Of a DNA stretch of 35,451 nt, positions 1 through 6,172 are shown one piece after another. The stretch covers positions 1-35,451 of the forward strand of contig NZ_AUMR01000056.1 of the NCBI RefSeq assembly GCF_000430785.1, given 5' to 3'. Source of the stretch: Ectobacillus panaciterrae DSM 19096. Lineage in GTDB: Bacteria; Bacillota; Bacilli; Bacillales; Bacillaceae_G. Under the pieces are notes generated by a model. The model was not told where the DNA came from. It did not search any database and saw nothing but the letters and a program-made list of their open reading frames with translations. The translations under genes and the position numbers were made by a program. Every line of letters begins with the position of its first letter. Positions within the stretch are counted from its first letter, which is position 1.

Positions 1-135
1 AGTCAAGTCGATTCGCATGCTACCTTTATGCGCAGAGTTATGCAGTCATTGAACAATGCCGGAATTGTTGAATCAAAAGGTGGACGGGATGGTGGGGATA
101 AGGAACTTCCAATAATGATATGTTATGTAAACTGA
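1..135 (+). pseudogene. Rrf2-family regulator, internal fragment cut by window start
   Basis: Frame 1 is open from the window edge to TGA at 133-135. It encodes a stretch typical of the winged-helix part of Rrf2-family repressors: S-Q-V-D-S-H-A-T-F-M-R-R-V, then A-G-I-V-E-S-K-G-G-R-D-G-G. In the family this is the recognition helix and the wing. Normal Rrf2 proteins continue for about 80-90 residues after the GRDGG wing. Here the frame runs only 12 more residues that do not look like the family and then stops. The C-terminal half with the cluster-binding cysteines is therefore missing, and the gene is probably a broken copy. The N-terminus lies outside the window and cannot be judged. Confidence 0.65.
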
Positions 136-307
136 ACATGAATGGAATATACAACTCTTTTTTCTTATATTTTAGTGATGATAATTTAGACAAGCTTTTA
201 ATATGCTATATAAAGAGCTTTTGAGGAGGAGTAAATTTGTACAATAAACGAAGAAAGATGATTTTCGTTGTATAGAAGTAATGAATTGTTTTTAAGGGGG
301 AGAAATT
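136..307. other. Intergenic stretch with an orphan RBS and 12-codon ORF
   Basis: This is AT-rich DNA between two broken genes. A strong Shine-Dalgarno (GAGGAGGAG, 222-230) precedes a TTG codon at 237, but the frame stops after 12 codons at 275 (peptide begins MYNKRRKM). It looks like the start of a gene whose body has been lost rather than a functional peptide. A second RBS-like AAGGGGGAG at 294-302 serves the acetyltransferase remnant downstream. Confidence 0.3.
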
Positions 308-637
308 CTGGAAAGACAGTATGAAATTTTGAATAAGACCCCAACATTAGATGAATACAAATATTTATGCTCAGTTGTCGGTTTGGACAATCATATAAAT
401 TTTAATGTTGCCGAAATATCATTAGAAAATTCTATTTTTGCCGTCACAGTTAAGAGTAGTGATAAAGTCATAGGAATGGGGAGAATTGTAGGAGATGGAG
501 CTATTTATTTTTATATTCAAGATGTAATAGTTCATCCAAGTTATCGAGGAATGGATATTGGTAAAAAAATTATGAATACATTAGTAAAATATCTAAAAGA
601 AAATGAGCCAAATTGGAAACCAAAAATCAAAAATTAG
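308..637 (+). pseudogene. GNAT acetyltransferase, C-terminally truncated
   Basis: The product resembles small GNAT N-acetyltransferases, which move acetyl from acetyl-CoA to an amine. The central strands (F-A-V-T-V-K-S-S-D-K-V-I-G-M-G-R) and the D-V-I-V-H-P-S-Y-R-G segment leading into the CoA-binding helix are clear. The pyrophosphate loop reads R-G-M-D-I-G, so one of the usual glycines is an aspartate. The protein ends after about 109 residues in an atypical tail (N-W-K-P-K-I-K-N). Family members of this type are about 140 residues, so the last strands that complete the active site are missing. The in-frame CTG at 308, 5 nt after AAGGGGGAG, is a better start than the internal TTG at 329, although no ATG exists. 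An IS3-like remnant begins at the truncation point on the other strand. Confidence 0.6.
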
Positions 638-840
638 ATGTTTAATGTCAATAAAATTGTTCCAGAAAAGGGCCATTTAATGGAATAAGACCTCCATACG
701 AAGCTGGCGATAGGACCAGTCTCCTCTAACTTTAAACGTACTACTTCTCGGTTTAGTTCTTCTGTATATGTAGTAAAGATTTGTCCTTTTGGGGGAATTT
801 GTGCATAAACTTTACGGTTTACAATATTGTGATATTCCAA
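634..840 (-). pseudogene. IS3-family OrfA-like transposase remnant, possibly fused to an HxlR scrap
   Basis: Read on the minus strand, the frame gives K-G-Q-I-F-T-T-Y-T-E-E-L-N-R-E-V-V-R-L-K-L-E-E. This resembles the start of the helix-turn-helix OrfA of IS3-family transposases (pattern K-G-Q-x-F-x-x-Y-x-E-E-x-x-x-E-x-V-R-L). OrfA proteins run about 90-100 residues and are followed by a DDE OrfB. Here the frame leaves the pattern after about 25 residues, and no OrfB is present. The residues just before (Y-H-N-I-V-N-R-K-V-Y-A-Q-I-P-P-K) resemble the wing of HxlR regulators, so two gene pieces may be joined at the P-P-K. Both matches are short and made by eye. No good start codon or RBS is present. 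Confidence 0.4.
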
Positions 841-860
841 TAACTTTACAGAAGCTTTAT

Positions 861-911
861 ATAATCCTGCAATAATATACTATATGCCATTTAATTTTAA
901 GATGTATAATT
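861..911 (+). repeat. Direct repeat, copy 1 (left of panB island)
   Basis: These 51 bp match 2172-2222 at 49 positions, in the same orientation and offset by exactly 1311 bp. The differences are at 865 and 908. The similarity extends left at lower quality: the 11 bp at 841-851 match 2160-2170 with one change, once an 8-bp gap is allowed. The two copies enclose the leader, panB, the panC stub and a terminator. The repeat itself is AT-rich and encodes nothing. Confidence 0.9.
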
Positions 912-1062
912 TGCTTGGGCAGTATCTGCGGGAACTGCACCTTGATAGTAGCTTACACAAATTAAAAGGTTTCTGCCTAGATCCGATTGCCGGACCGGGA
1001 CAGAGGGATGGAACATGTAAAAGAGTACTTTAGATCCTCTGCCTTCAGAAGGATCTTTTTAT
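912..1062 (+). promoter_or_regulatory. Leader with mutually exclusive antiterminator/terminator, T-box-like
   Basis: The leader upstream of panB ends in an intrinsic terminator (arms 1032-1038 and 1050-1056). A segment at 1001-1008 (CAGAGGGA) can pair instead with 1035-1041 (TCCTCTG), which would sequester the left terminator arm. The bases directly after that first arm are TGGAAC (1009-1014), which match the conserved UGGNAC core of a T-box bulge. The small stem GTA/TAC follows, at about 1017-1028. The full T-box consensus is not satisfied: there is an extra A before UGG and no ACCGCG. No clear stem I with a specifier codon was found. It may be a degenerate T-box or another attenuator, and panB is not a known T-box target. 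Confidence 0.35.
1032..1060 (+). terminator. Intrinsic terminator upstream of panB
   Basis: A 7-bp stem (AGATCCT/AGGATCT) is extended by an inner CTG/CAG pairing across a bulged A, with a CCTT loop. It is followed by TTTTT. It lies 50 nt before the panB start, so it would attenuate panB if the transcript starts upstream. Confidence 0.75.
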
Positions 1063-1108
1063 TTGCTCTTCGAATTGTTTAACCTCTCCCCTAATTAAAG
1101 GAGGGAAT

Positions 1109-1945
1109 ATGATGAAACAAACTACAGATTTCTTGAAAATGAAGCAAAGCAATGAAAAGATTGTCATGTTAACAGCCTATGACTATCCTTCTGCAAAACT
1201 TGCAGAGCAGGGGGGCGTTGACGTAATTTTGGTTGGGGATTCGCTTGGAATGGTGGTTCTGGGTTACGATTCAACAATCCCAGTTACACTCGAAGACATG
1301 ATTCATCACACGAAAGCTGTTAAACGAGGAGCAAAGGATACATTTATTATTACGGATATGCCGTTTTTAACCTATCATTTATCTGTTAGAGATACTTTAA
1401 TCAATGCCGGGAGATTAATTCAAGAAGCCGGTGCCCATGCTGTGAAGCTGGAAGGTGCCGATGAAGTCATCGAACATATCGCCGCCCTGACAAGGGCAGG
1501 AATTCCTGTCTGCTCCCACCTTGGGCTGACACCGCAATCCGTCGGAGTTTTAGGCGGATATAAGGTGCAGGGAAAAGATGCGTCAGCCGCTAAAAAATTG
1601 CTGGAAGATGCTATGAAATGTGAAGCGGCAGGGGCATTTGCGCTTCTTTTGGAATGTGTTCCAAGACAACTTGCAGAAGAAGTAACCAAAGCCCTTTCGA
1701 TTCCAGTGATTGGAATCGGTGCTGGATTGGATGTGGATAGCCAAGTTCTTGTCTATCATGATATTTTAGGCTATGGTGTTGAGCGGGTCCCTAAATTTGT
1801 CAAACAATACCGTTCAGTGAATCCGTTTATATTGGAATCAATTCAAGCTTATACTGCTGATGTGAAGAATAAACGTTTTCCTGAAGAGAAACATTCTTTT
1901 ACGATGAAGGAAGAGGAACTGAAAGGACTTTATGGAGGTAAGTAA
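1109..1945 (+). CDS. panB: 3-methyl-2-oxobutanoate hydroxymethyltransferase (ketopantoate hydroxymethyltransferase)
   Basis: PanB is a cytoplasmic Mg2+-dependent enzyme that transfers a hydroxymethyl group from methylene-tetrahydrofolate to 2-oxoisovalerate. This gives ketopantoate, the first committed step of pantothenate and CoA synthesis. The protein has 278 residues, the usual length. Family motifs present are [10 protein letters not shown] (20-29), [12 protein letters not shown] with metal-binding Asp44 (42-53), [17 protein letters not shown] with the catalytic Glu, and I-P-V-I-G-I-G-A-G. The RBS AAAGGAGGG lies just before ATGATG, so the second ATG (1112) may be the true start. The gene normally leads a panBCD operon. 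Here panC stops after six codons, leaving panB alone between two direct repeats. It appears intact, so it could act with a panC elsewhere or be a paralogue. Confidence 0.95.
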   Translation: MMKQTTDFLKMKQSNEKIVMLTAYDYPSAKLAEQGGVDVILVGDSLGMVVLGYDSTIPVTLEDMIHHTKAVKRGAKDTFIITDMPFLTYHLSVRDTLINAGRLIQEAGAHAVKLEGADEVIEHIAALTRAGIPVCSHLGLTPQSVGVLGGYKVQGKDASAAKKLLEDAMKCEAAGAFALLLECVPRQLAEEVTKALSIPVIGIGAGLDVDSQVLVYHDILGYGVERVPKFVKQYRSVNPFILESIQAYTADVKNKRFPEEKHSFTMKEEELKGLYGGK

Positions 1946-1968
1946 TGAAGGTAATTACAACTTGCTAA
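1945..1968 (+). pseudogene. panC: panC start vestige (six codons then stop)
   Basis: The panB stop overlaps an ATG (TAATG at 1943-1947), as in normal panB-panC junctions, with GGAGGT just upstream. The frame reads M-K-V-I-T-T-C and then TAA. M-K-x-x-T-T is a common start of pantothenate synthetase in bacilli, but nothing after it resembles the rest of the roughly 280-residue enzyme (no H-x-G-H motif). The operon was therefore cut within the first codons of panC. The identification rests on six residues plus position. Confidence 0.55.
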
Positions 1969-2091
1969 AAGGCAGGATTCACATAAAATTCATTCAGGAG
2001 AATTATGACGTTGTGCTCCGGTTAGCACACTCTATCCGGGAAGGGACAGCAGCAGCTTCTCCTTCACTTCGTCCACTACGGACGTAAAAAG

Positions 2092-2131
2092 ACCCTGGTT
2101 TCCTGCTTAGCGTAAGGAAATCAGGGTTTTG
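2092..2131 (+). terminator. Terminator closing the panB island
   Basis: An 11-bp stem pairs 2093-2103 (CCCTGGTTTCC) with 2116-2126 (GGAAATCAGGG). It has one G-T pair and a 12-nt loop and is followed by TTTT. It lies about 120 nt after the panC stub. The DNA between the stub and the hairpin (1969-2090) shows no recognisable gene. Confidence 0.75.
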
Positions 2132-2171
2132 ACGTATCAACACCCAAAATTTGTAGAGTTAACTTTATAGA

Positions 2172-2222
2172 ATAACCCTGCAATAATATACTATATGCCA
2201 TTTAATTTTAAGATGTATGATT
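2172..2222 (+). repeat. Direct repeat, copy 2 (right of panB island)
   Basis: This is the partner of 861-911, with 49 of 51 positions identical. It ends about 30 bp before the LysE-type gene and so forms its upstream region. A gene such as this with its own upstream DNA duplicated to the far side of panB would be expected if the panB segment entered by recombination or insertion that duplicated the target. Confidence 0.9.
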
Positions 2223-2253
2223 ACATGAGAATACCTTGAAAGGAGTTTTCCTC

Positions 2254-2829
2254 ATGAATATTACATCTTTTTTACTATACTGTTTTATTGTTACTTTTAC
2301 ACCAGGACCTACTAATATCGTCATATTATCTACGGTGCATAATTCTGGGACAAAAAAGGCAATAGAATATACGTATGGAGCAACGATTGCTTTTGGTTTA
2401 TTACTTGTTATTTCTGCTATGTTGAATACGATACTTGTAACGATAATACCCCAAATTTTAATTGTTATGCAGATAATCGGAAGCTTTTATATGCTCTATC
2501 TCGCTTATCAAGTTTACAAAATGGATACATCAAAACCAACTGTAAACCAAACTGGTACGTTTATGTCAGGCTTCCTTACGCAGTTCTTAAATCCAAAGGT
2601 GGTAGTATTTACAATGACTGTAATTCCTACCTATATTATGCCCTACTATGTCTCAATTCCTACGGTTACAATAAGTGTTATAGCTATAACTGTTATTGGA
2701 TTTTTAGCATTTATCACATGGGTACTTTTCGGTACGATCTTCAAGGAGTTTTTACAGAAGCATAAAAAGATTGTGAATGTAATGATGACATTGTTTTTAG
2801 TTTATGCTGCAATCATGATATGGATGTAG
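2254..2829 (+). CDS. LysE/RhtB-family amino-acid exporter
   Basis: This inner-membrane protein of 191 residues belongs to the LysE/RhtB superfamily, whose members export amino acids and related small molecules. The N-terminal signature F-T-P-G-P-T-N-I-V is present near residue 14-22. Six hydrophobic segments are evident, and the conserved Q-F-L-N-P-K-V-V-V-F motif sits mid-protein. The length is close to the usual 200-210. The start is ATG 2254, because AAAGGAG at 2239-2245 lies 8 nt upstream; the longer frame from TTG 2236 would place the RBS inside the gene. An AraC-type regulator starts 25 bp after the stop, so the two are probably co-transcribed and the regulator probably controls the exporter. 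The substrate cannot be told from the sequence. Confidence 0.85.
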   Translation: MNITSFLLYCFIVTFTPGPTNIVILSTVHNSGTKKAIEYTYGATIAFGLLLVISAMLNTILVTIIPQILIVMQIIGSFYMLYLAYQVYKMDTSKPTVNQTGTFMSGFLTQFLNPKVVVFTMTVIPTYIMPYYVSIPTVTISVIAITVIGFLAFITWVLFGTIFKEFLQKHKKIVNVMMTLFLVYAAIMIWM

Positions 2830-2854
2830 GTAAGCTAATTAAGAGGTGAATTAA

Positions 2855-3631
2855 ATGGATAAATTTATCTATAAAAAATCGGCAGGTATTACTGCGTTGT
2901 CAGCAAGTATTACTGATTTTACGTATAAAAAGCACTCTCACAAGGAGTATGCAATAGGTGTAACATTGCGTGGTATTCAACAATATAACTTGGATGGCAG
3001 TTTTCAATTATCATATCAAAATGGCGTTATGCTTTTTAATCCAGAACAGGCACATGACGGAATGGCACATGATAAGACAGGCCTTGATTATGTGATGTTA
3101 TATATTGAGCCACAATTGCTTTTAGAGGTTATTGAGAAAAAGGATATCGTACGTTTTTCAAACCCTATTGTGTATGATTATAGACTTGAACAAAGAATAT
3201 TAAGTCTTTCTAATGCAATATTAAGCGAAAAAGATGAGGCTTTGTGCAGTGAATTACTCTTATCCCTCACAGATAGCCTTATTCAAACTAATCTTTCTAC
3301 AGACTATAAGAAAGATAACGCTCTAATTAGAAAAGCAAAGGATATGCTTCATACCAACTTAGAAAATGTACTTAAACTTGACGAGGTATGTAAAGAGCTT
3401 GATTTATCGAAATTTCAGTTTATCCGATTATTCAAGGCTCATACTGGCATTTCACCATACCAATACTTTCTTAACTGCAAGATAGAACGTGCAAAGCAGT
3501 TAATAGAAAAAAATGGAGATATTTATTCAGCAGTAGCTGAATGTGGTTTTGTTGATTTACCCCATTTAAATAAACACTTTAAAAGCGTATATGGAACAAC
3601 AGCATTTGAATATATGTCACATTTAAATTGA
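2855..3631 (+). CDS. AraC-family transcriptional regulator
   Basis: The protein has 258 residues. The N-terminal half (about 1-140) fits an AraC-type cupin sensor domain; it contains H-S-H-K-E-Y-A-I-G-V near 27-36 and F-N-P-E-Q-A-H-D-G near 62-70. The C-terminal half (about 155-258) holds the two helix-turn-helix units. The first is L-D-E-V-C-K-E-L-D-L-S-K-F-Q-F-I-R-L-F-K. The linker is the classic G-I-S-P-Y-Q-Y. The second is A-V-A-E-C-G-F-V-D-L-P-H-L-N-K-H-F-K. AAGAGGTG lies before ATG 2855. Pairing an AraC protein with an adjacent LysE-type exporter is common in bacilli, and the likely role is ligand-dependent control of that exporter. Confidence 0.85.
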   Translation: MDKFIYKKSAGITALSASITDFTYKKHSHKEYAIGVTLRGIQQYNLDGSFQLSYQNGVMLFNPEQAHDGMAHDKTGLDYVMLYIEPQLLLEVIEKKDIVRFSNPIVYDYRLEQRILSLSNAILSEKDEALCSELLLSLTDSLIQTNLSTDYKKDNALIRKAKDMLHTNLENVLKLDEVCKELDLSKFQFIRLFKAHTGISPYQYFLNCKIERAKQLIEKNGDIYSAVAECGFVDLPHLNKHFKSVYGTTAFEYMSHLN

Positions 3632-3922
3632 GGAGGAGTTTTTTGGACCTTTTCACATAGCAAAAAAAGAGGAATAGCTTATGAAAAAATCCAGTATTAT
3701 TTTCATGGATGAATAAGAACATAAAGCCGAAAGATTGGAAACCTGAAGATATTCTCACATAAAAAAGAAGTGGGAAGTAAACGGAAAACTGTTGAATTCC
3801 GCTTGATAGCAATAGTCTCTTTTTTACTAAGGGAGAAAGATAGTTGAATGCCGCTCTGAATCGCTTTAATATTCGGATTATTGTTGGCCGTACAGTATAA
3901 AACCTTCAGGAGGGAGATTTAT
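3632..3922. other. Gene-poor spacer with broken reading frames
   Basis: AGGAGGAG sits directly after the araC-type stop but is followed by no sizeable frame. A short frame M-K-K-S-S-I-I-F-M-D-E at 3681-3716, preceded by AGAGGAATAG, ends at once in TAA. The following bases (about 3715-3762) encode P-K-D-W-K-P-E-D-I-L in another frame before a stop. This pattern suggests a small gene broken by frameshifts, but the pieces are too short to name. No convincing terminator was seen. Confidence 0.35.
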
Positions 3923-4300
3923 ATGCCATTAATAGCAGGAGATATAATTACGTTTGAACGGACTTTTACAGTAAGGGATGTTGAATTATTTACAGAGATT
4001 TCAGGTGATGAAGGGATTCATCATATAACCCCAGATGAACAGGGAAGACTTGTCGTTCAAGGGTTATTAACGGCAACTCTACCAACAAAAGTAGGTGGAG
4101 ATCATAACGTACTGGCTCGTACTATGAATTTCGAGTTTTTAAGACCTGTGTTTACCGGGGATACAATAATTTGTGAAGTTAAAATTGAAAAATACGAAAG
4201 GCAAGAAAATAATAGAACAGCTATTATGGCATCCTTTTTATGTAAAAATCAGAATGAAAAAGAAGTATTAAAAGGGGATTTTTCAGGTGTAATACTTTAA
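3923..4300 (+). CDS. MaoC-like hot-dog hydratase
   Basis: The 125-residue protein resembles single-domain MaoC/R-specific enoyl-CoA hydratases, which add water to trans-2-enoyl-CoA. The hydratase motif is recognisable as F-T-E-I-S-G-D-E-G-I-H-H near 22-33, with the Asp and first His in the positions of the catalytic dyad. V-V-Q-G-L-L-T-A-T-L-P-T and F-L-R-P-V-F-T-G-D-T-I-I-C-E-V follow, as expected for the hot-dog fold. The usual N-P-I-H is G-I-H here, so the active site is somewhat atypical. AGGAGGGAG at 3909-3917 places the start at ATG 3923 rather than the TTG at 3881. The gene stands alone. It could equally be a thioesterase-like or dehydratase homologue with another substrate. Confidence 0.7.
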   Translation: MPLIAGDIITFERTFTVRDVELFTEISGDEGIHHITPDEQGRLVVQGLLTATLPTKVGGDHNVLARTMNFEFLRPVFTGDTIICEVKIEKYERQENNRTAIMASFLCKNQNEKEVLKGDFSGVIL

Positions 4301-4409
4301 ATTCTTTATACTTTCTTTAACTAGGTGCTTTAGTAAAATAGCTGAGGTGCCATTTTTGTAGCTTTTTCACATTTTCCATATTCAGCAATCGGGCGCGTTT
4401 CTGTAATAA

Positions 4410-4622
4410 GAACAGCGTCTTTTTTATGAATTGGGCCAGATTGTTGGTGCAAGTGGCTATACGCATGAAGATATTTTAAAAGTAATTGATCATATGAATA
4501 AAAAGAAAACGCCTATCGCCACAATGGTTACACAAGTATATAAGTTAGATGATATCCAAGAAGCATTTAATACAGCCATTGCAGCGAAAGAAACAATTAA
4601 AGTAGTTGTTGATTTAACATAA
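4410..4622 (+). pseudogene. Zinc-type alcohol dehydrogenase, C-terminal fragment
   Basis: The frame is open from 4410 (after a TAA) to 4622. From about 4431 it encodes the last 60 residues of a medium-chain dehydrogenase. Q-I-V-G-A-S-G-Y-T-H-E-D-I-L-K-V-I-D-H-M is followed by Y-K-L-D-D-I-Q-E-A-F-N-T and the terminal K-V-V-V-D-L strand, as in threonine- or butanediol-dehydrogenase-type enzymes. The catalytic zinc domain and the Rossmann core (about 280 residues) are absent, and no RBS precedes the stub. A perfect terminator follows 13 nt after the stop, so this is the preserved 3' end of a lost gene. Confidence 0.75.
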
Positions 4623-4635
4623 AGTCGGATGCTTT

Positions 4636-4671
4636 ACCCCTTTAGATATGATTGTCTAAAGGGGTGTTTTT
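4636..4671 (+). terminator. Intrinsic terminator after dehydrogenase stub
   Basis: A perfect 11-bp stem pairs 4636-4646 (ACCCCTTTAGA) with 4655-4665 (TCTAAAGGGGT). It has an 8-nt loop and is followed by GTTTTTAT. It is a well-formed terminator left behind with the truncated gene. Confidence 0.85.
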
Positions 4672-4717
4672 ATGTCTAAAAGAAGAACATCTGAAGTTGA
4701 GAAATAGATTATTGAAC

Positions 4718-4788
4718 ACATAACGACCAAGCTCATCTGGCGCTATGAAGCGCAGCGAATAGCGGTCGAGTGCAAAGCTTTGTTAGGT
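4718..4788 (-). other. attC-like imperfect palindrome at a gene stop codon
   Basis: On the minus strand a 71-bp segment starts with ACCTAAC, a perfect match to the RYYYAAC box of integron attC sites, and ends with GTTATGT, one mismatch to GTTRRRY. The TAA of the upstream dehydrogenase fragment lies within the first box, as is typical of gene cassettes. The middle folds through GCTAT/ATAGC and a further imperfect stem. The outer arms are only partly complementary, and no integrase gene is in the window. It could therefore be a chance or unrelated palindrome. Confidence 0.3.
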
Positions 4789-5053
4789 TTTGTTATGATG
4801 ATCCAAAGTTATTACTACATTTCCCTTTTTGTGTCCTTTTTCTACATACCTATGAGCCTCGGGAATTTGTTCCAGCGGATAGCGTTTATCTATTACCGAT
4901 TTTATCTTCCCTGTCTCAATAAGCTCTTTGAGGAAAATTAAATCTTCAGTACGTACCTTTGCTATTCCCTGCCCTTCAACTGACACGTATGTTCCGTTCG
5001 GAGTTAATGCTTTCTTGCAATTTGATTTCCAACTTTTTTGTATCTAAACAGAT
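4783..5053 (-). pseudogene. Quinone-oxidoreductase-like dehydrogenase, C-terminal fragment
   Basis: The minus-strand frame is open from about 5053 to the TAA at 4783-4785. It encodes [16 protein letters not shown], then [34 protein letters not shown] and the final G-N-V-V-I-T-L. That is the end of an NAD(P)-dependent zinc/quinone oxidoreductase of the MDR superfamily, with roughly the first 240 residues lost. It differs in sequence from the plus-strand dehydrogenase stub at 4410-4622, so they are not two halves of one gene. The family match continues upstream of the GTG at 4986, which shows that this GTG is not a true start. Confidence 0.75.
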
Positions 5054-5342
5054 GCTATAGAGTTAAAATAAGGATGAACCGTTTGAAATAAAGTTAAACC
5101 ATTTATAAAAAAGATTGACCGGAAATCCCATTTTTTAATTCAGGGTTTTTTCATTTCTTATTGAACTAATTGGCTGTTTAATTGAAGAAGGAAGTTTCTA
5201 TTATGTGTAGAAAAAGTTAATATACTGAATGGATATTCCAGAAAAGCTGGTAGGTCAAATCAGACAGAGGCAAAATCCAGATGAAAGGCTATTTTTATCA
5301 GTTTTATATCTGCGAAAATACAATTAAAAAGGGATGAAAAAT
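5054..5342. other. AT-rich spacer before the DinB-family gene
   Basis: No gene was recognised. A weak hairpin (AAATCCC/GGGTTTTTT, about 5122-5153) could be a terminator remnant. The rest is AT-rich and presumably contains the promoter of the DinB-family gene, but no consensus -35/-10 pair stands out. Confidence 0.4.
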
Positions 5343-5879
5343 ATGCAGAAGCGGCCGGAAATAAGTGAATATGCCCCATATTATTCAACGTATGTGAACT
5401 TAGTACCAGATGGAGATATATTACATATTTTAAACCAGCAAATTAAGGAAACTATCATTTTGCTTAAGGACACTTCTGATGCACAGGGTCAGTTCCGATA
5501 CGCTCCTGATAAATGGAGTTTAAAAGAAGTTATTGGCCATATTGCAGATACCGAGCGTATTATGGGGTATCGACTTCTTTGCATTGCCCGAGGAGAGACT
5601 GTGTCGCTTCCTGGTTATGACGACAAAATGTATGTTCTTAGAGCCTCATTTGATAAACAGTCCATGCAAGACCTCCTTGAAAATTTGGCTGTTGTTCGCC
5701 AATCTACCTTGCACCTGCTTAAGAGTTTGGATCTAGAAGCTTGGTTACGACGAGGAACCGCTAACAACTCTGAAGTTACCGTCCGTGCACTTGTAAGTAT
5801 TATTGCTGGCCACGAACTTCATCATCGCCAAATTATAAAAGAACGCTATATCAGTTCCGATGTCTACTCATCTAGCTAA
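5343..5879 (+). CDS. DinB-family metal-binding protein
   Basis: The 178-residue protein has the DinB/YfiT four-helix-bundle pattern. The first metal ligand is in W-S-L-K-E-V-I-G-H-I-A-D-T-E (His66) and the other two are in A-G-H-E-L-H-H-R-Q-I-I (His157 and His161). These three histidines bind a divalent metal in the superfamily, which includes DNA-damage-induced proteins and thiol-dependent transferases such as the bacillithiol transferases. The biochemical role of this member cannot be inferred. Two start codons are possible. The ATG at 5334 directly touches the AAAAAGGG RBS, while ATG 5343 is 9 nt from it and is preferred. The gene is monocistronic with a terminator about 65 nt downstream. 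Confidence 0.85.
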   Translation: MQKRPEISEYAPYYSTYVNLVPDGDILHILNQQIKETIILLKDTSDAQGQFRYAPDKWSLKEVIGHIADTERIMGYRLLCIARGETVSLPGYDDKMYVLRASFDKQSMQDLLENLAVVRQSTLHLLKSLDLEAWLRRGTANNSEVTVRALVSIIAGHELHHRQIIKERYISSDVYSSS

Positions 5880-5943
5880 AACATGAGAAGGTTCTGGTGA
5901 AACAATTGAAATTGGTAACTATTCAGCACCTTATAAAAGTGAC

Positions 5944-5982
5944 AAAGAGAGGTCTCGCTACGGAGTTCGACCTCTCTTTATC
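5944..5982 (+). terminator. Terminator of the DinB-family gene
   Basis: A perfect 11-bp stem pairs 5944-5954 (AAAGAGAGGTC) with 5969-5979 (GACCTCTCTTT) around a 14-nt loop. The T-run is short and interrupted (TTTATCATTTTT). Confidence 0.7.
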
Positions 5983-5984
5983 AT

Positions 5985-6172
5985 TTTTAGCCGAGAATAC
6001 CCCTTCCTCAAAGAGCGTGAAGGGCGAAGCTCGGTGAGTAGGGAGTGTGCCCGGTTCAATGTACAAACATTAGCTTTCACCGTGGTATGGGTAGAGCCTG
6101 CTAAGAAACTGAACGATAGTTTGGTGTTCGCAGGAATCCCCACTTCAAGCGTAGCTAAGTGGTGGGGAGTTC
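5985..6172 (+). mobile_element. IS200/IS605-type right-end relic without TnpB
   Basis: The segment ends in GAATCCCCACTT, an 11-nt spacer, then AAGTGGTGGGGAGTT (about 6132-6170). This subterminal hairpin has the form found at the right end of IS200/IS605 elements that carry tnpB. In those elements the sequence just inside this end is transcribed as the guide (omega) RNA. The left part contains CCCCTTC...GAAGGG (about 6000-6025) and GAAGCTCGG, which may be a left-end hairpin. If so, this would be a short non-autonomous derivative of about 190 bp. No TnpA or TnpB frame is present. The 90-residue frame across it is not a gene. Recognition is by pattern only. Confidence 0.5.

Noticed and set aside
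3681-3716. Possible leader peptide after the AraC-type gene
   Set aside because: The 11-codon frame is followed by more broken frames and no attenuator, so a decayed gene is more likely.
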